Shown: positions 18,159 through 27,950 of the stretch, piece after piece | Numbering within the stretch: the first letter of the stretch is position 1 | Layout of the letters: each line of letters starts with the position of its first letter | Assembly (NCBI RefSeq): GCF_025362505.1 | Contig: NZ_JANYGG010000013.1 | Location: forward strand, 1-64,000 | From: Sphingomonas sp. | GTDB lineage: Bacteria > Pseudomonadota > Alphaproteobacteria > Sphingomonadales > Sphingomonadaceae | Direction of reading: 5' to 3' | Length of the DNA: 64,000 nucleotides | Made by a program: the position numbers and the translations under genes | The notes under the pieces: generated by a model | Databases searched by the model: none | Seen by the model: the letters and a program-made list of their open reading frames with translations, nothing else | What the model was told of the DNA's origin: nothing

Positions 18159-18607
18159 ACAACTGGGTTGGCTTTCTCGGTAACGCCTATCCGTGGGTCA
18201 CCGCCGCCCATGTGACCTTCGTCATCTTCTGGATGGCGGGGCTGTTCCTCCTCCCCCGTTTCTACATTTATCACCACGCCACCGCCGCCGGATCGGTCGA
18301 GGACCGCGCCTGGATCGAGCGCAACAGCCGCGTGCGGTCGATTATCCTCACTCCGGCGATGCTGATCGTGTGGGCGCTCGGGCTGCTGCTCGCGTTCCAC
18401 ATTGGCGCGTTCGGGCAGCACTGGTTCGATGCCAAGCTGCTGCTCGTGATCGGGCTGACCGGTTATCAGGGCTGGCTCGGCGCCTATGGCCGCAAGCTCG
18501 CTGCGGGCAAGCGACCGCTCGCGAACAGGACGCTGCGCATCATGAACGAGATCCCCGGCATCGCCACCGCGCTGATCGTCGTGCTGGTAATCGTAAAACC
18601 CTTCTAG
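18155..18607 (+). CDS. hemJ: HemJ/CopD-type membrane protein, protoporphyrinogen oxidase HemJ
   Basis: VTAAHVTFVIFWMAGLFLLPRFYIYH...WFDAKLLLVIGLTGYQGWLGAYGRKLAAG. Confidence 0.85.
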   Translation: MNNWVGFLGNAYPWVTAAHVTFVIFWMAGLFLLPRFYIYHHATAAGSVEDRAWIERNSRVRSIILTPAMLIVWALGLLLAFHIGAFGQHWFDAKLLLVIGLTGYQGWLGAYGRKLAAGKRPLANRTLRIMNEIPGIATALIVVLVIVKPF

Positions 18608-18652
18608 GGTTTGCGACATCGAGAACGTCAAACCCTTCCAGGGTTTGCGACA
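18596..18652. repeat. tandem direct repeat of a palindromic 23-mer (2 copies, 34-bp period)
   Basis: AAACCCTTCTAGGGTTTGCGACA (18596-18618) and AAACCCTTCCAGGGTTTGCGACA (18630-18652), each an AAACCCT/AGGGTTT palindrome. Confidence 0.8.
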
Positions 18653-18803
18653 CTCCATATTGACTCGAGCAGGACCGAGACCTAACGCCCGTCGCCAGAC
18701 GGCCGCACCGGCCAGTTTCCCCCTTCGTCGGTGCGCACCCCCTTTCCGAGCGGCGTCCTGTCGCGCGACGAATTTCCCTTTCGCTCCACCATAAGAGCCA
18801 GAT

Positions 18804-20060
<1,257 letters not shown>

Positions 20061-20161
20061 ATTTTCGGTTCGCAATCGGCGCTTAACGAGGGCCGGTTTG
20101 CTGGCTTGAATATACGCAAGCGCGGCGCCATTGTGCCGCGTATGAACCGCAAGGCCGACCA

Positions 20162-20881
20162 ATGACCGATCTCCTGCTGGCCCTTCCTCTGGTCGAAGCT
20201 TCGGCAGGTCTCGGCGGACCCGGTGCGATGTGGGCGGCAATCGTCAACGACTTTTCGAATATCGGAGAACCGGCTGCCTTTGCCGTTTTCCTCCAGGTAT
20301 TGATGATCGATCTCGTCCTGGCCGCCGACAATGCGATCGTCGTCGGCGCGCTTGCCGCGGGGCTCCCGGCGGCTCAGCGCAAGAAGGTCATTCTCATCGG
20401 CGTCATTGCCGCGCTCGTCCTGCGCGTCGCTTTTGCGCTCGTGGTGACGCAGCTGATGGCGATCGTCGGTCTCGTCCTGGCCGGTGGTTTCCTTCTGCTG
20501 TGGGTGTCGTGGAAGATGTGGCGCGAACTGCACCACGGCGCCGGGGAATCGGCCGGCTCGCCAGAAATCGCTGGCGACGAGGATAGCGGCCTGCGCCCCG
20601 CGAAAAGCTTTGCTGGCGCCGTCTGGGCGGTCGCCGTCGCCGATGTGAGCATGAGTCTCGATAACGTCCTGGCGGTCGCTGGCGCAGCGCGCGAGCATCC
20701 CGGCATATTGATCGTCGGGCTGATTTTCGCGGTCGCGTTGATGGGCCTCGCCGCCAACATCATTGCAAAATATATCGAGCGATTTCGCTGGATCGGATAT
20801 ATCGGCCTCGCGGTGATCGTCTATGTCGCGGGCAAGATGATCTACCAGGGGTGGCATGAGGTCGCCCCGCTCTTTGCCTAG
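20162..20881 (+). CDS. TerC/YjbE family integral membrane protein
   Basis: LQVLMIDLVLAADNAIVVGALAAGLPAAQR...VADVSMSLDNVLAVAGAAREH. Confidence 0.93.
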   Translation: MTDLLLALPLVEASAGLGGPGAMWAAIVNDFSNIGEPAAFAVFLQVLMIDLVLAADNAIVVGALAAGLPAAQRKKVILIGVIAALVLRVAFALVVTQLMAIVGLVLAGGFLLLWVSWKMWRELHHGAGESAGSPEIAGDEDSGLRPAKSFAGAVWAVAVADVSMSLDNVLAVAGAAREHPGILIVGLIFAVALMGLAANIIAKYIERFRWIGYIGLAVIVYVAGKMIYQGWHEVAPLFA

Positions 20882-22159
20882 ATGAACTTCGGGGACACCA
20901 TCGCTGCGCTGAGCAGCGGTCGCCCCCCCGCCGCCGTCGCGATCATTCGCACCAGCGGTCCCCGGGCAAACGCCGCCGCCCAGGCTCTCGCCGGCCCACT
21001 CCCTGCCCCACGCCAAGCCTCCCTGCGCACTCTTCGCCACCCGCAAACCGGCGCCGAACTCGATTCAGTCCTGCTCCTCCGGTTCGACGCCCCCCTCACC
21101 GCCACCGGCGAAGATATCGTGGAATATCAATGTCATGGCGGACGCGCGGTGGTCGCTGCCATTCTCGACGCCTTGACGTCACTTGGCCTCCGCCAAGCCG
21201 TGCCCGGCGAATTCACCCGCCGCGCGCTGGCCAATGGCCGCATCGACCTGACCGAAGCCGAGGGTCTCGCCGACCTGCTCGAGTCAGAGACCGAATCGCA
21301 GCGTCGCGCCGCGCTCGCGCTCGCCGGCGGCGCCCTCTCGCGCCAAATCGACGTCTGGCAGTTGCGCGTCGTCGACCTTTCCGCTCGCGCGGAAGCCGCG
21401 ATCGACTATGTCGGGGACGAGGACGAGACCGCGACCGATACGAGCGACCTGCGCGCCGAAGCGCTCGCCCTCGCCGCCGATCTCGACCACTGGCTCGCCC
21501 GCCCCCGCGCCGAGCGCTTGAAAGACGGCATCCGCGTCGTCGTCGCCGGCCCGCCCAACGCCGGCAAATCGAGCCTCGTCAACGCGCTCGCCGGAAGCGA
21601 CCGCGCCATCGTCACCGACGTCGCCGGGACCACGCGCGATTCGATCGAAGTCCCGCTCGCCATCGACGGCGTCCCGCTTGTCCTGATCGACACTGCGGGC
21701 TTGCGTGAGACGAACGATGCGGTCGAATCGCTCGGCATCGCGCGCGCCCGCTCCGAAGCCGCCCGCGCCGAGATCCTGCTGTGGCTGGGCAACCCGGCAA
21801 AGGCGCCCGCGCATCCCCACCTTCTCCTGATCGCTCCGAAATCTGACCTCGGCGCCCGGGGCGGCGATGGCGCGTCATCCGTGTCCGCACTCACCGGGGC
21901 GGGTATCCCGCAATTGCTTGGCAGGCTTGGGGTCGCGGCGACGTCGCTTCTCCCGGCGGAAGGCGACGTCGCGCTCAACCAGCGTCAAGCGACCGCCGTT
22001 GCGGAAGCGGCCGACCGGCTCAGAACCGTGCCAACCGACTTGCTTCTCCTCGCAGAAACGCTTCGTTCTACCCGTGTCGCCTTCGATCGATTGACCGGAC
22101 GCGCCGGGGTCGAGGACGCCATTGATGCCCTCTTCACCCGCTTCTGCCTCGGCAAATGA
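20882..22159 (+). CDS. mnmE: tRNA modification GTPase MnmE
   Basis: MNFGDTIAALSSGRPPAAVAIIRTSGP...VVVAGPPNAGKSSLVNALAGSDRAIVTDVAGTTRDSIE...FCLGK. Confidence 0.98.
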   Translation: MNFGDTIAALSSGRPPAAVAIIRTSGPRANAAAQALAGPLPAPRQASLRTLRHPQTGAELDSVLLLRFDAPLTATGEDIVEYQCHGGRAVVAAILDALTSLGLRQAVPGEFTRRALANGRIDLTEAEGLADLLESETESQRRAALALAGGALSRQIDVWQLRVVDLSARAEAAIDYVGDEDETATDTSDLRAEALALAADLDHWLARPRAERLKDGIRVVVAGPPNAGKSSLVNALAGSDRAIVTDVAGTTRDSIEVPLAIDGVPLVLIDTAGLRETNDAVESLGIARARSEAARAEILLWLGNPAKAPAHPHLLLIAPKSDLGARGGDGASSVSALTGAGIPQLLGRLGVAATSLLPAEGDVALNQRQATAVAEAADRLRTVPTDLLLLAETLRSTRVAFDRLTGRAGVEDAIDALFTRFCLGK

Positions 22160-22175
22160 TGTTCCACGTGAAACA
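22160..22175. promoter_or_regulatory. parS centromere site 1
   Basis: TGTTCCACGTGAAACA = reverse complement of canonical TGTTTCACGTGGAACA, immediately after the mnmE stop. Confidence 0.95.
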
Positions 22176-22270
22176 CCCCTCCCTGTAGAAGGAGGGGCGA
22201 GGGGCGACTCAGCGCAGCTGAGCGGGAGTGGGTTCTTGCCGCAAGCGCCACCTCCCCGTAAACGCTCCCC

Positions 22271-24076
22271 ATGTACGACGTCCTGATCCTCGGCGGCGGC
22301 CACGCCGGCTGCGAGGCTGCAGCTGCAGCTGCGCGGCGAGGCGCGCGCGTCGGACTGATCACTTTCTCGACCACGAACCTCGGCCAGCTGTCGTGCAATC
22401 CGTCGATCGGTGGCGTCGGCAAGGGCCATCTGGTGCGCGAGTTGGACGTTTTCGATGGCCTGATGGCCCGCGCCGCCGATGCTTCCACGATCCACCGCCG
22501 GATGCTCAATCGCAGCAAGGGCAGCGCCGTCCACGGCCCGCGCATCCAGGCCGACCGCCCCGCCTACCGCGCGGCGATTGCCTCGCTGATTGCCGACGCT
22601 GGAGTCACCCTGATCGAAGGCGAAGTTGCCCGACTCCGGCTGGAAGGCAGCGCGCTCATCGGAGTCCATTTGGCCAGCGGCCAGTCGATTGATTGCCGCG
22701 CCCTGGTCATCGCCACTGGCACCTTCCTCGGGGCCAAACTATTCTGCGGGCTGGACGAGAGTACCGGTGGCCGCGTCGGCGAGCGCTCCGCATTGGGTCT
22801 CGCCGACCAGATCGAGGAACTGGGACTGGCCGATGGCCGACTCAAAACCGGAACCCCGCCGCGCCTCGACGGTCGGACGATCGACTGGGCTCGCCTCCAA
22901 AGCCAGCCTTCCGAGCCGGCCAACTGGTCGATGTCCGCCTTCCCGCCCGGACGCCGCCTCCCTCAGGTCGATTGCGCGATCACCCGCACCACTCCCGAAA
23001 CGCACGCCATCATCGAGACCAATATCGACCGATCGCCGCTCTTTGCTGGCGCGATCAAAGGCCGCGGTCCACGCTATTGCCCGTCGATCGAAGACAAGGT
23101 GAAGCGCTTCGGCGATCGCGACGGCCACCAGATCTTCCTCGAGCCCGAAGGCCTCGAAACCGCCCTCGTCTACCCCAACGGCATTTCCACCTCGCTTCCA
23201 AAAGACGTGCAGCACGACTTCGTCCGCTCGATCCCGGGGCTTGAGCGCACCGAGATTGTTCAGCCCGGATACGCCGTCGAATATGCATTTCTCGACCCCC
23301 GGCGGTTAAATTCGCGCCTCGAGCACCGCGATCTTGCCGGGCTGTTCCTGGCTGGGCAGGTCAATGGCACCACCGGTTATGAAGAGGCGGCGGCGCAGGG
23401 TCTCGTCGCCGGCCTCAACGCAGCCGCCCATGCGATCGACCTTGCGCCGGTCACCTTCGATCGCGCGGCAAGCTACATTGGTGTGATGATCGACGACCTC
23501 ACGCTTCACGGCGTCACCGAGCCCTATCGGATGATGACTGCGCGCGCTGAATTCCGCCTTCACCTCCGCGCCGACAACGCCGCAACCCGTCTCGGCCAGC
23601 TGGCGATCGACGTTGGCTGTGTGGGCGATGACCGACGCAGGGCGATCGAGGAACGCCGAGTCGGTCTGGTCGGCGCCACCTGCCGCCTCGACGAACGCGC
23701 GCGCGAGTCCGAGCTGAGCGCCGAGGGCGGCCCTGTCGTGCGCTCGTTGCGCGAATGGATCGTCCGCCCCGAGTTTCGAGACGCCGCCATCGCGCGCCTG
23801 GGTGATGGCGTTGGGATCGAAGAGGTGATCGCGGATGCGCAATACGCCCCCTATTTGCAGCGGCAGAGAAGCGAATGGGTTGCGTTGCGTGAAGATCGAA
23901 ACGCCCACATCCCATCGAACTTCACGTTCAGCGCCGTCTCCGGCTTGTCTAAGGAGATGGTCGATCGCTTGTCGGTAGCCCGCCCCGAAAGCTTGGCTCA
24001 GGCTGGTCGCGTGCGGGGCATCACCCCCGCTGCATTGTCCGCGCTTCACTTCGCGCTGGTTCGCGCCGCCGTATGA
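22271..24076 (+). CDS. mnmG: tRNA uridine-5-carboxymethylaminomethyl modification enzyme MnmG
   Basis: MYDVLILGGGHAGCEAAAAAARRGARVGLIT...LSCNPSIGGVGKGHLVRE. Confidence 0.98.
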   Translation: MYDVLILGGGHAGCEAAAAAARRGARVGLITFSTTNLGQLSCNPSIGGVGKGHLVRELDVFDGLMARAADASTIHRRMLNRSKGSAVHGPRIQADRPAYRAAIASLIADAGVTLIEGEVARLRLEGSALIGVHLASGQSIDCRALVIATGTFLGAKLFCGLDESTGGRVGERSALGLADQIEELGLADGRLKTGTPPRLDGRTIDWARLQSQPSEPANWSMSAFPPGRRLPQVDCAITRTTPETHAIIETNIDRSPLFAGAIKGRGPRYCPSIEDKVKRFGDRDGHQIFLEPEGLETALVYPNGISTSLPKDVQHDFVRSIPGLERTEIVQPGYAVEYAFLDPRRLNSRLEHRDLAGLFLAGQVNGTTGYEEAAAQGLVAGLNAAAHAIDLAPVTFDRAASYIGVMIDDLTLHGVTEPYRMMTARAEFRLHLRADNAATRLGQLAIDVGCVGDDRRRAIEERRVGLVGATCRLDERARESELSAEGGPVVRSLREWIVRPEFRDAAIARLGDGVGIEEVIADAQYAPYLQRQRSEWVALREDRNAHIPSNFTFSAVSGLSKEMVDRLSVARPESLAQAGRVRGITPAALSALHFALVRAAV

Positions 24077-24684
24077 TTGATCGCTTGAAGCAGGTTTCGG
24101 GCCGCGATGTTCCACGTGAAACATATGAGCGGCTCGAGGCCTACGCCGCCCTGCTGGTCGAAGAATCCAGCAATCAGAACCTCATAGCCGCTTCGACCCT
24201 CGATCAGATGTGGGAGCGGCACCTCGTCGATTCGGCTCAATTGCTCCGCTATGCCCCGGCGGGCAGCTGGGTCGATATTGGATCGGGGGCTGGCCTTCCC
24301 GGTGTCGTCATCGCCATCCTCAGCGGCGATCCAGTCACGCTGGTCGAGCCCCGCCGCTTGCGCACCGAGTTCCTGACCCGCGTCAAAGTTCGTCTGGACT
24401 TGTCCAACATCACAATCATTCACGGCAAGGGAAGTGCCATGTGCGCGAAGTTCGAGAAGATCACCGCCCGCGCTGTTGCGCCCGCGACCGAACTCCTCGC
24501 CATGACGCACCATCTGTCCCGTCCCGACACCGTCTGGTTGCTCCCCAAGGGCCGAAGCGCGCAGAAGGAACTGGATGAAGTGCGGCGGTCGTGGCAGGGT
24601 GCGTTTCAGCTGGAGCCGAGCCTGACCGACCCCGATGCGTCGATCCTGCTCGCTACCGGCGTCGTGTCGAGGGGAAAGCGATGA
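24073..24684 (+). CDS. rsmG: 16S rRNA (guanine-N7) methyltransferase RsmG
   Basis: RYAPAGSWVDIGSGAGLPGVVIAIL...LVEPRRLRTEFL. Confidence 0.95.
   Translation: MIDRLKQVSGRDVPRETYERLEAYAALLVEESSNQNLIAASTLDQMWERHLVDSAQLLRYAPAGSWVDIGSGAGLPGVVIAILSGDPVTLVEPRRLRTEFLTRVKVRLDLSNITIIHGKGSAMCAKFEKITARAVAPATELLAMTHHLSRPDTVWLLPKGRSAQKELDEVRRSWQGAFQLEPSLTDPDASILLATGVVSRGKR
24108..24123. promoter_or_regulatory. parS centromere site 2, inside the rsmG coding region
   Basis: Perfect TGTTCCACGTGAAACA encoding part of DVPRETYERL. Confidence 0.95.
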
Positions 24685-25466
24685 TCCGGATAGCAGTCGC
24701 CAACCAGAAGGGCGGGGTTGGCAAGACCACGACAGCGATCAATCTCGCCACCGCGCTCGCCGCGATCGGCTGGAAGGTGCTACTCGCCGATCTCGATCCG
24801 CAGGGCAACGCCTCGACCGGGCTCGGCATCGCCCAATCCGCCCGCGTGCGCTCAAGCTATGACGTGCTGATGGGTGAAGCGAATCTCGTCGAATCGGTCA
24901 TCCCGACCAAAGTACCTCGCCTCGACTTGCTTCCCGCGACGGTCGACCTGTCGGGCGCCGAGGTCGAACTCGTCGGACTTGAGGGCCGCACCCACCGCCT
25001 GGCGCGAGCGTTCGACGCGGCTCCCCCGGGTCGTTGGGACATCTGCCTGATGGACTGCCCGCCTTCGCTCGGGCTGCTCACCGTCAACGCGCTGGTCTCG
25101 GCGCAGCATCTCGTCGTGCCGCTCCAATGCGAGTTCTTCGCGCTGGAGGGCCTTAGTCAACTGCTGCAAACAGTGGAGCGGATCCGCGTTGCCTATAACC
25201 CGTCCCTGTCGATCCTCGGCGTCGCACTGACCATGTTCGATCGCCGTAATAATTTGAGCCAGGCCGTTGCCGAGGACGTCCGTGCCTGCCTCGGCGCGAC
25301 GGTGTTCGAGACCGTCGTGCCGCGCAACGTCCGCCTGTCCGAGGCCCCGAGCCACGGCCTGCCAGCCCTGATTTACGACCTGCGCTGCCCCGGGTCGGAA
25401 GCCTACGTCCGCCTCGCGCGGGAAATGATCCAGCGCCTCAACCTCGTCGACGCGAAGGCCGCATGA
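24681..25466 (+). CDS. parA: chromosome partitioning ATPase ParA
   Basis: MIRIAVANQKGGVGKTTTAINLATALAAIGWKVLLADLDPQGNASTGLG. Confidence 0.97.
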   Translation: MIRIAVANQKGGVGKTTTAINLATALAAIGWKVLLADLDPQGNASTGLGIAQSARVRSSYDVLMGEANLVESVIPTKVPRLDLLPATVDLSGAEVELVGLEGRTHRLARAFDAAPPGRWDICLMDCPPSLGLLTVNALVSAQHLVVPLQCEFFALEGLSQLLQTVERIRVAYNPSLSILGVALTMFDRRNNLSQAVAEDVRACLGATVFETVVPRNVRLSEAPSHGLPALIYDLRCPGSEAYVRLAREMIQRLNLVDAKAA

Positions 25467-25535
25467 GCGGCCTGCGCCAACAAGCGTCCGGCCGCATGAG
25501 CGGTCTGCGCCAACAAGGGTCGGCCGCATGAGCAG
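25458..25535 (+). repeat. tandem duplication (33/32 bp plus partial third copy) at the parA/parB junction
   Basis: GCCGCATGAGCGGCCTGCGCCAACAAGCGTCCG / GCCGCATGAGCGGTCTGCGCCAACAAGGGTCG / GCCGCATGAGCAG. Confidence 0.9.
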
Positions 25536-26403
25536 GAGACCGGGCTTGGGTCGCGGACTCTCCGCACTGATCGGCGAGGCCACGCGTCCGCACGATGAGG
25601 ATACTACCCCGCCGGCCGGAGCGGTCCGCGAGATCGAGGTCGCGCGCATCTATCCCAACCCCAACCAGCCGCGGACCCGGTTCGATGAGGCAGCGATCGA
25701 CGAGCTAGCCGACTCGATTCGAGAGCGCGGCGTCATTTCCCCGATCCTGGTCCGCGAGATTGACGGCGGCTACCAGCTTGTCGCCGGCGAACGCAGGTGG
25801 CGCGCGGCGCAGAAGGTGCAGCTCCATCTGATCCCGGCGCTGGTCAAGACGCTCGATGATGCGTCATCGGCCGAGATCGCGCTGATCGAGAATATCCAGC
25901 GCGAGGATCTCAATGCGATCGAAGAGGCCGAGGGTTACCGCAAGCTGATCGATCGTCACGGTCATACCCAGGAGCAGCTCGGCAAGCTCGTCGCCAAGTC
26001 GCGCAGCCACATCGCCAACCTGCTGCGCTTGCTGGACCTCCCCGCCGACGTGCGCGAGATGCTGGTGATGGGTGAAATCAGCATGGGCCACGCACGAGCC
26101 ATCATCGGTGCGCCAGATCCATCTGGAATCGCTCGAGAAATTGTCAAAGGCGGGCTTACAGTCCGCCAGGCCGAGGACCGTGCACGCGCCGCCAAGCCAG
26201 CGGGTACGCGCAGCACGTCGTCCTCGGGCAAGCCGCGCGCGGTCGATGCCGACCTCGCCGCGCTCGAACGCCAGCTCGGCGATCTGCTCGGGCTCAAGGT
26301 CAAGGTCGCGCATTCGGGCGCCGGCGGCACAGTAAGCCTGTCTTATTCGAGTCTCGACCAGCTCGACATGATCTGCCAGCGCCTCTCCGGCGAACCGATC
26401 TAG
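25528..26403 (+). CDS. parB: chromosome partitioning protein ParB
   Basis: MSRRPGLGRGLSALIGE...IYPNPNQPRTRFDEAAIDELADSIRERGVISPILVRE...YQLVAGERRWRAAQ. Confidence 0.97.
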   Translation: MSRRPGLGRGLSALIGEATRPHDEDTTPPAGAVREIEVARIYPNPNQPRTRFDEAAIDELADSIRERGVISPILVREIDGGYQLVAGERRWRAAQKVQLHLIPALVKTLDDASSAEIALIENIQREDLNAIEEAEGYRKLIDRHGHTQEQLGKLVAKSRSHIANLLRLLDLPADVREMLVMGEISMGHARAIIGAPDPSGIAREIVKGGLTVRQAEDRARAAKPAGTRSTSSSGKPRAVDADLAALERQLGDLLGLKVKVAHSGAGGTVSLSYSSLDQLDMICQRLSGEPI

Positions 26404-26416
26404 AGCCTGAAGCCTG

Positions 26417-27430
26417 CTAGCGACGCGCCGCGCGGGCGATTGCGAGCAGCTCTTGCCCCAGCGCAGCATCGCCCGGCACCGGCGACAGCATCAGCCGTCG
26501 TTCGAGCGCGCTCACCCGCTTCGCCAGCTGCGCCAGGCGCGCCGCGCTCCACTGCGACAATAGCCGCTGCATCAGCGCTTTATCTTTCCAGAACAGAGCT
26601 TTGCCCATTGACGTCATGACAGCATCGAGCCGTTCACCGCTCTCGATGCGCGCGCGCAGCGGGGCCAGCTGGAGCACCCTGCGCTGCAGCGACCGGACGA
26701 TCGGCACGACCTCCGATCCGCCCGGCGTCAGGCGCTGAAGCTCGTCGGCGAGCGCGCCGAGTTGGCCATCGAGAGCGAGATCGCCGATCCGCAGCGCATC
26801 GCCCTCGCCGGTATCGGCGCCGAGTTTGTCGATCGTCTCCTGGTCCAGTTCGCGCGGAGTTTCGGGGCTGGCCCCGAGATAAAGCGCGAACTTCGCCAAT
26901 TCCGACGCAATCACCGCCGAATTGTTGGCCGCCTGCCCGGCAACCCGCGTCGCGACGCCGTTGGAAATGCGCAGCCCTTCCGCCCGGCCGAGATCGGTTA
27001 TCAGCCGCTCGGCGTCGCGTCCCTCGAGCGGATAGGACACGTGCGACAGCGCACCGCCGTGCGTCTCGGCTAGCTTGAGCAGTCCCGACGTCTTTTTGAG
27101 CGCGCCAGCGAGCGCGATGACCGGACTTTCGATCGCTGCGGCCCCGAGCAGCGCCTCGACGCCGGCGACGATCTCGTCCTCCGCCGGCTCGACCCAGATC
27201 GCGCGGCGGTCGCCGAACAGCCCCATCGCGCCTGCCTCGTCGGCGAGCAATGCGGGATCGCTTTTGACCGCTCCGCCAGCGACCACGAATTTCTCCGCTC
27301 CGAGCCCCTTGAGCAAGCGATCGGCGAGCACCCGTGAGCCGGCTTCATCGGCCCCGTGGAACAGGTAAAAACGGAGCGCCGCGTCGGGCTGGTCGAGCGA
27401 CCGGCCAAGCGTCGCCTTGTTGGCCTTCAT
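26417..27430 (-). CDS. holA: DNA polymerase III delta subunit
   Basis: LRFYLFHGADEAGSRVLADRLLKGLGAEKFVV...GDRRAIWVEPAEDEIV. Confidence 0.9.
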   Translation of the reverse strand: MKANKATLGRSLDQPDAALRFYLFHGADEAGSRVLADRLLKGLGAEKFVVAGGAVKSDPALLADEAGAMGLFGDRRAIWVEPAEDEIVAGVEALLGAAAIESPVIALAGALKKTSGLLKLAETHGGALSHVSYPLEGRDAERLITDLGRAEGLRISNGVATRVAGQAANNSAVIASELAKFALYLGASPETPRELDQETIDKLGADTGEGDALRIGDLALDGQLGALADELQRLTPGGSEVVPIVRSLQRRVLQLAPLRARIESGERLDAVMTSMGKALFWKDKALMQRLLSQWSAARLAQLAKRVSALERRLMLSPVPGDAALGQELLAIARAARR

Positions 27431-27455
27431 CGCCGCCGCGCGGAGGACGCCCGGC

Positions 27456-27950
27456 TCATCGCCGTCCCGCTGTCGCGGTCATGTAGCGCGCCAGACGGGC
27501 GACAATCTGATCGGCGACCAGCGCGCTCAGTCGCTCGGTCGCGGTCTGCTCGGCCGCGATCGTGGCATATTCGGAGCTGACGACGTCGATCCCGGCGTCC
27601 GACCCCGCGGTCGCGTCGAGCACCACGGCACCGCTGGCTCGCTCGACCAGCCGATAGCGTGCGCGCAGGGTCCGACGTTCGCGCGTGGTCGCGCTGTCAC
27701 CGCGAATGCCGAAGCCGGTGATGCTATCGTTGAGTTCGACCTCGAGCCGGTACAGCCCCGCCGGATGCTCGCCGCCCAACCGATCGACCAGCGCGTTGCG
27801 CGTCAGCCATCCACTACGTTGCGGGATCGGGCCGACCTCGATCGAGCGAAAACCAATCGCCGCCGCGCCGCGCGAGCCGCCGTCGTAGAGCGGGTGGAGG
27901 CCACAGCCCGTCACCGCCAACGCCGCAATCAGGGGCAGGAGTTTGCGCAT
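27456..27950 (-). CDS. lptE: LPS assembly lipoprotein LptE
   Basis: [28 protein letters not shown] lipobox; sits directly between leuS and holA. Confidence 0.85.
   Translation of the reverse strand: MRKLLPLIAALAVTGCGLHPLYDGGSRGAAAIGFRSIEVGPIPQRSGWLTRNALVDRLGGEHPAGLYRLEVELNDSITGFGIRGDSATTRERRTLRARYRLVERASGAVVLDATAGSDAGIDVVSSEYATIAAEQTATERLSALVADQIVARLARYMTATAGRR

Noticed and set aside
26401-26420. AGAGCCTGAAGCCTGC after parB as a further copy of the palindromic repeat
   Set aside because: Only about 9 nt match the repeat end and no pairing arm follows; could be chance
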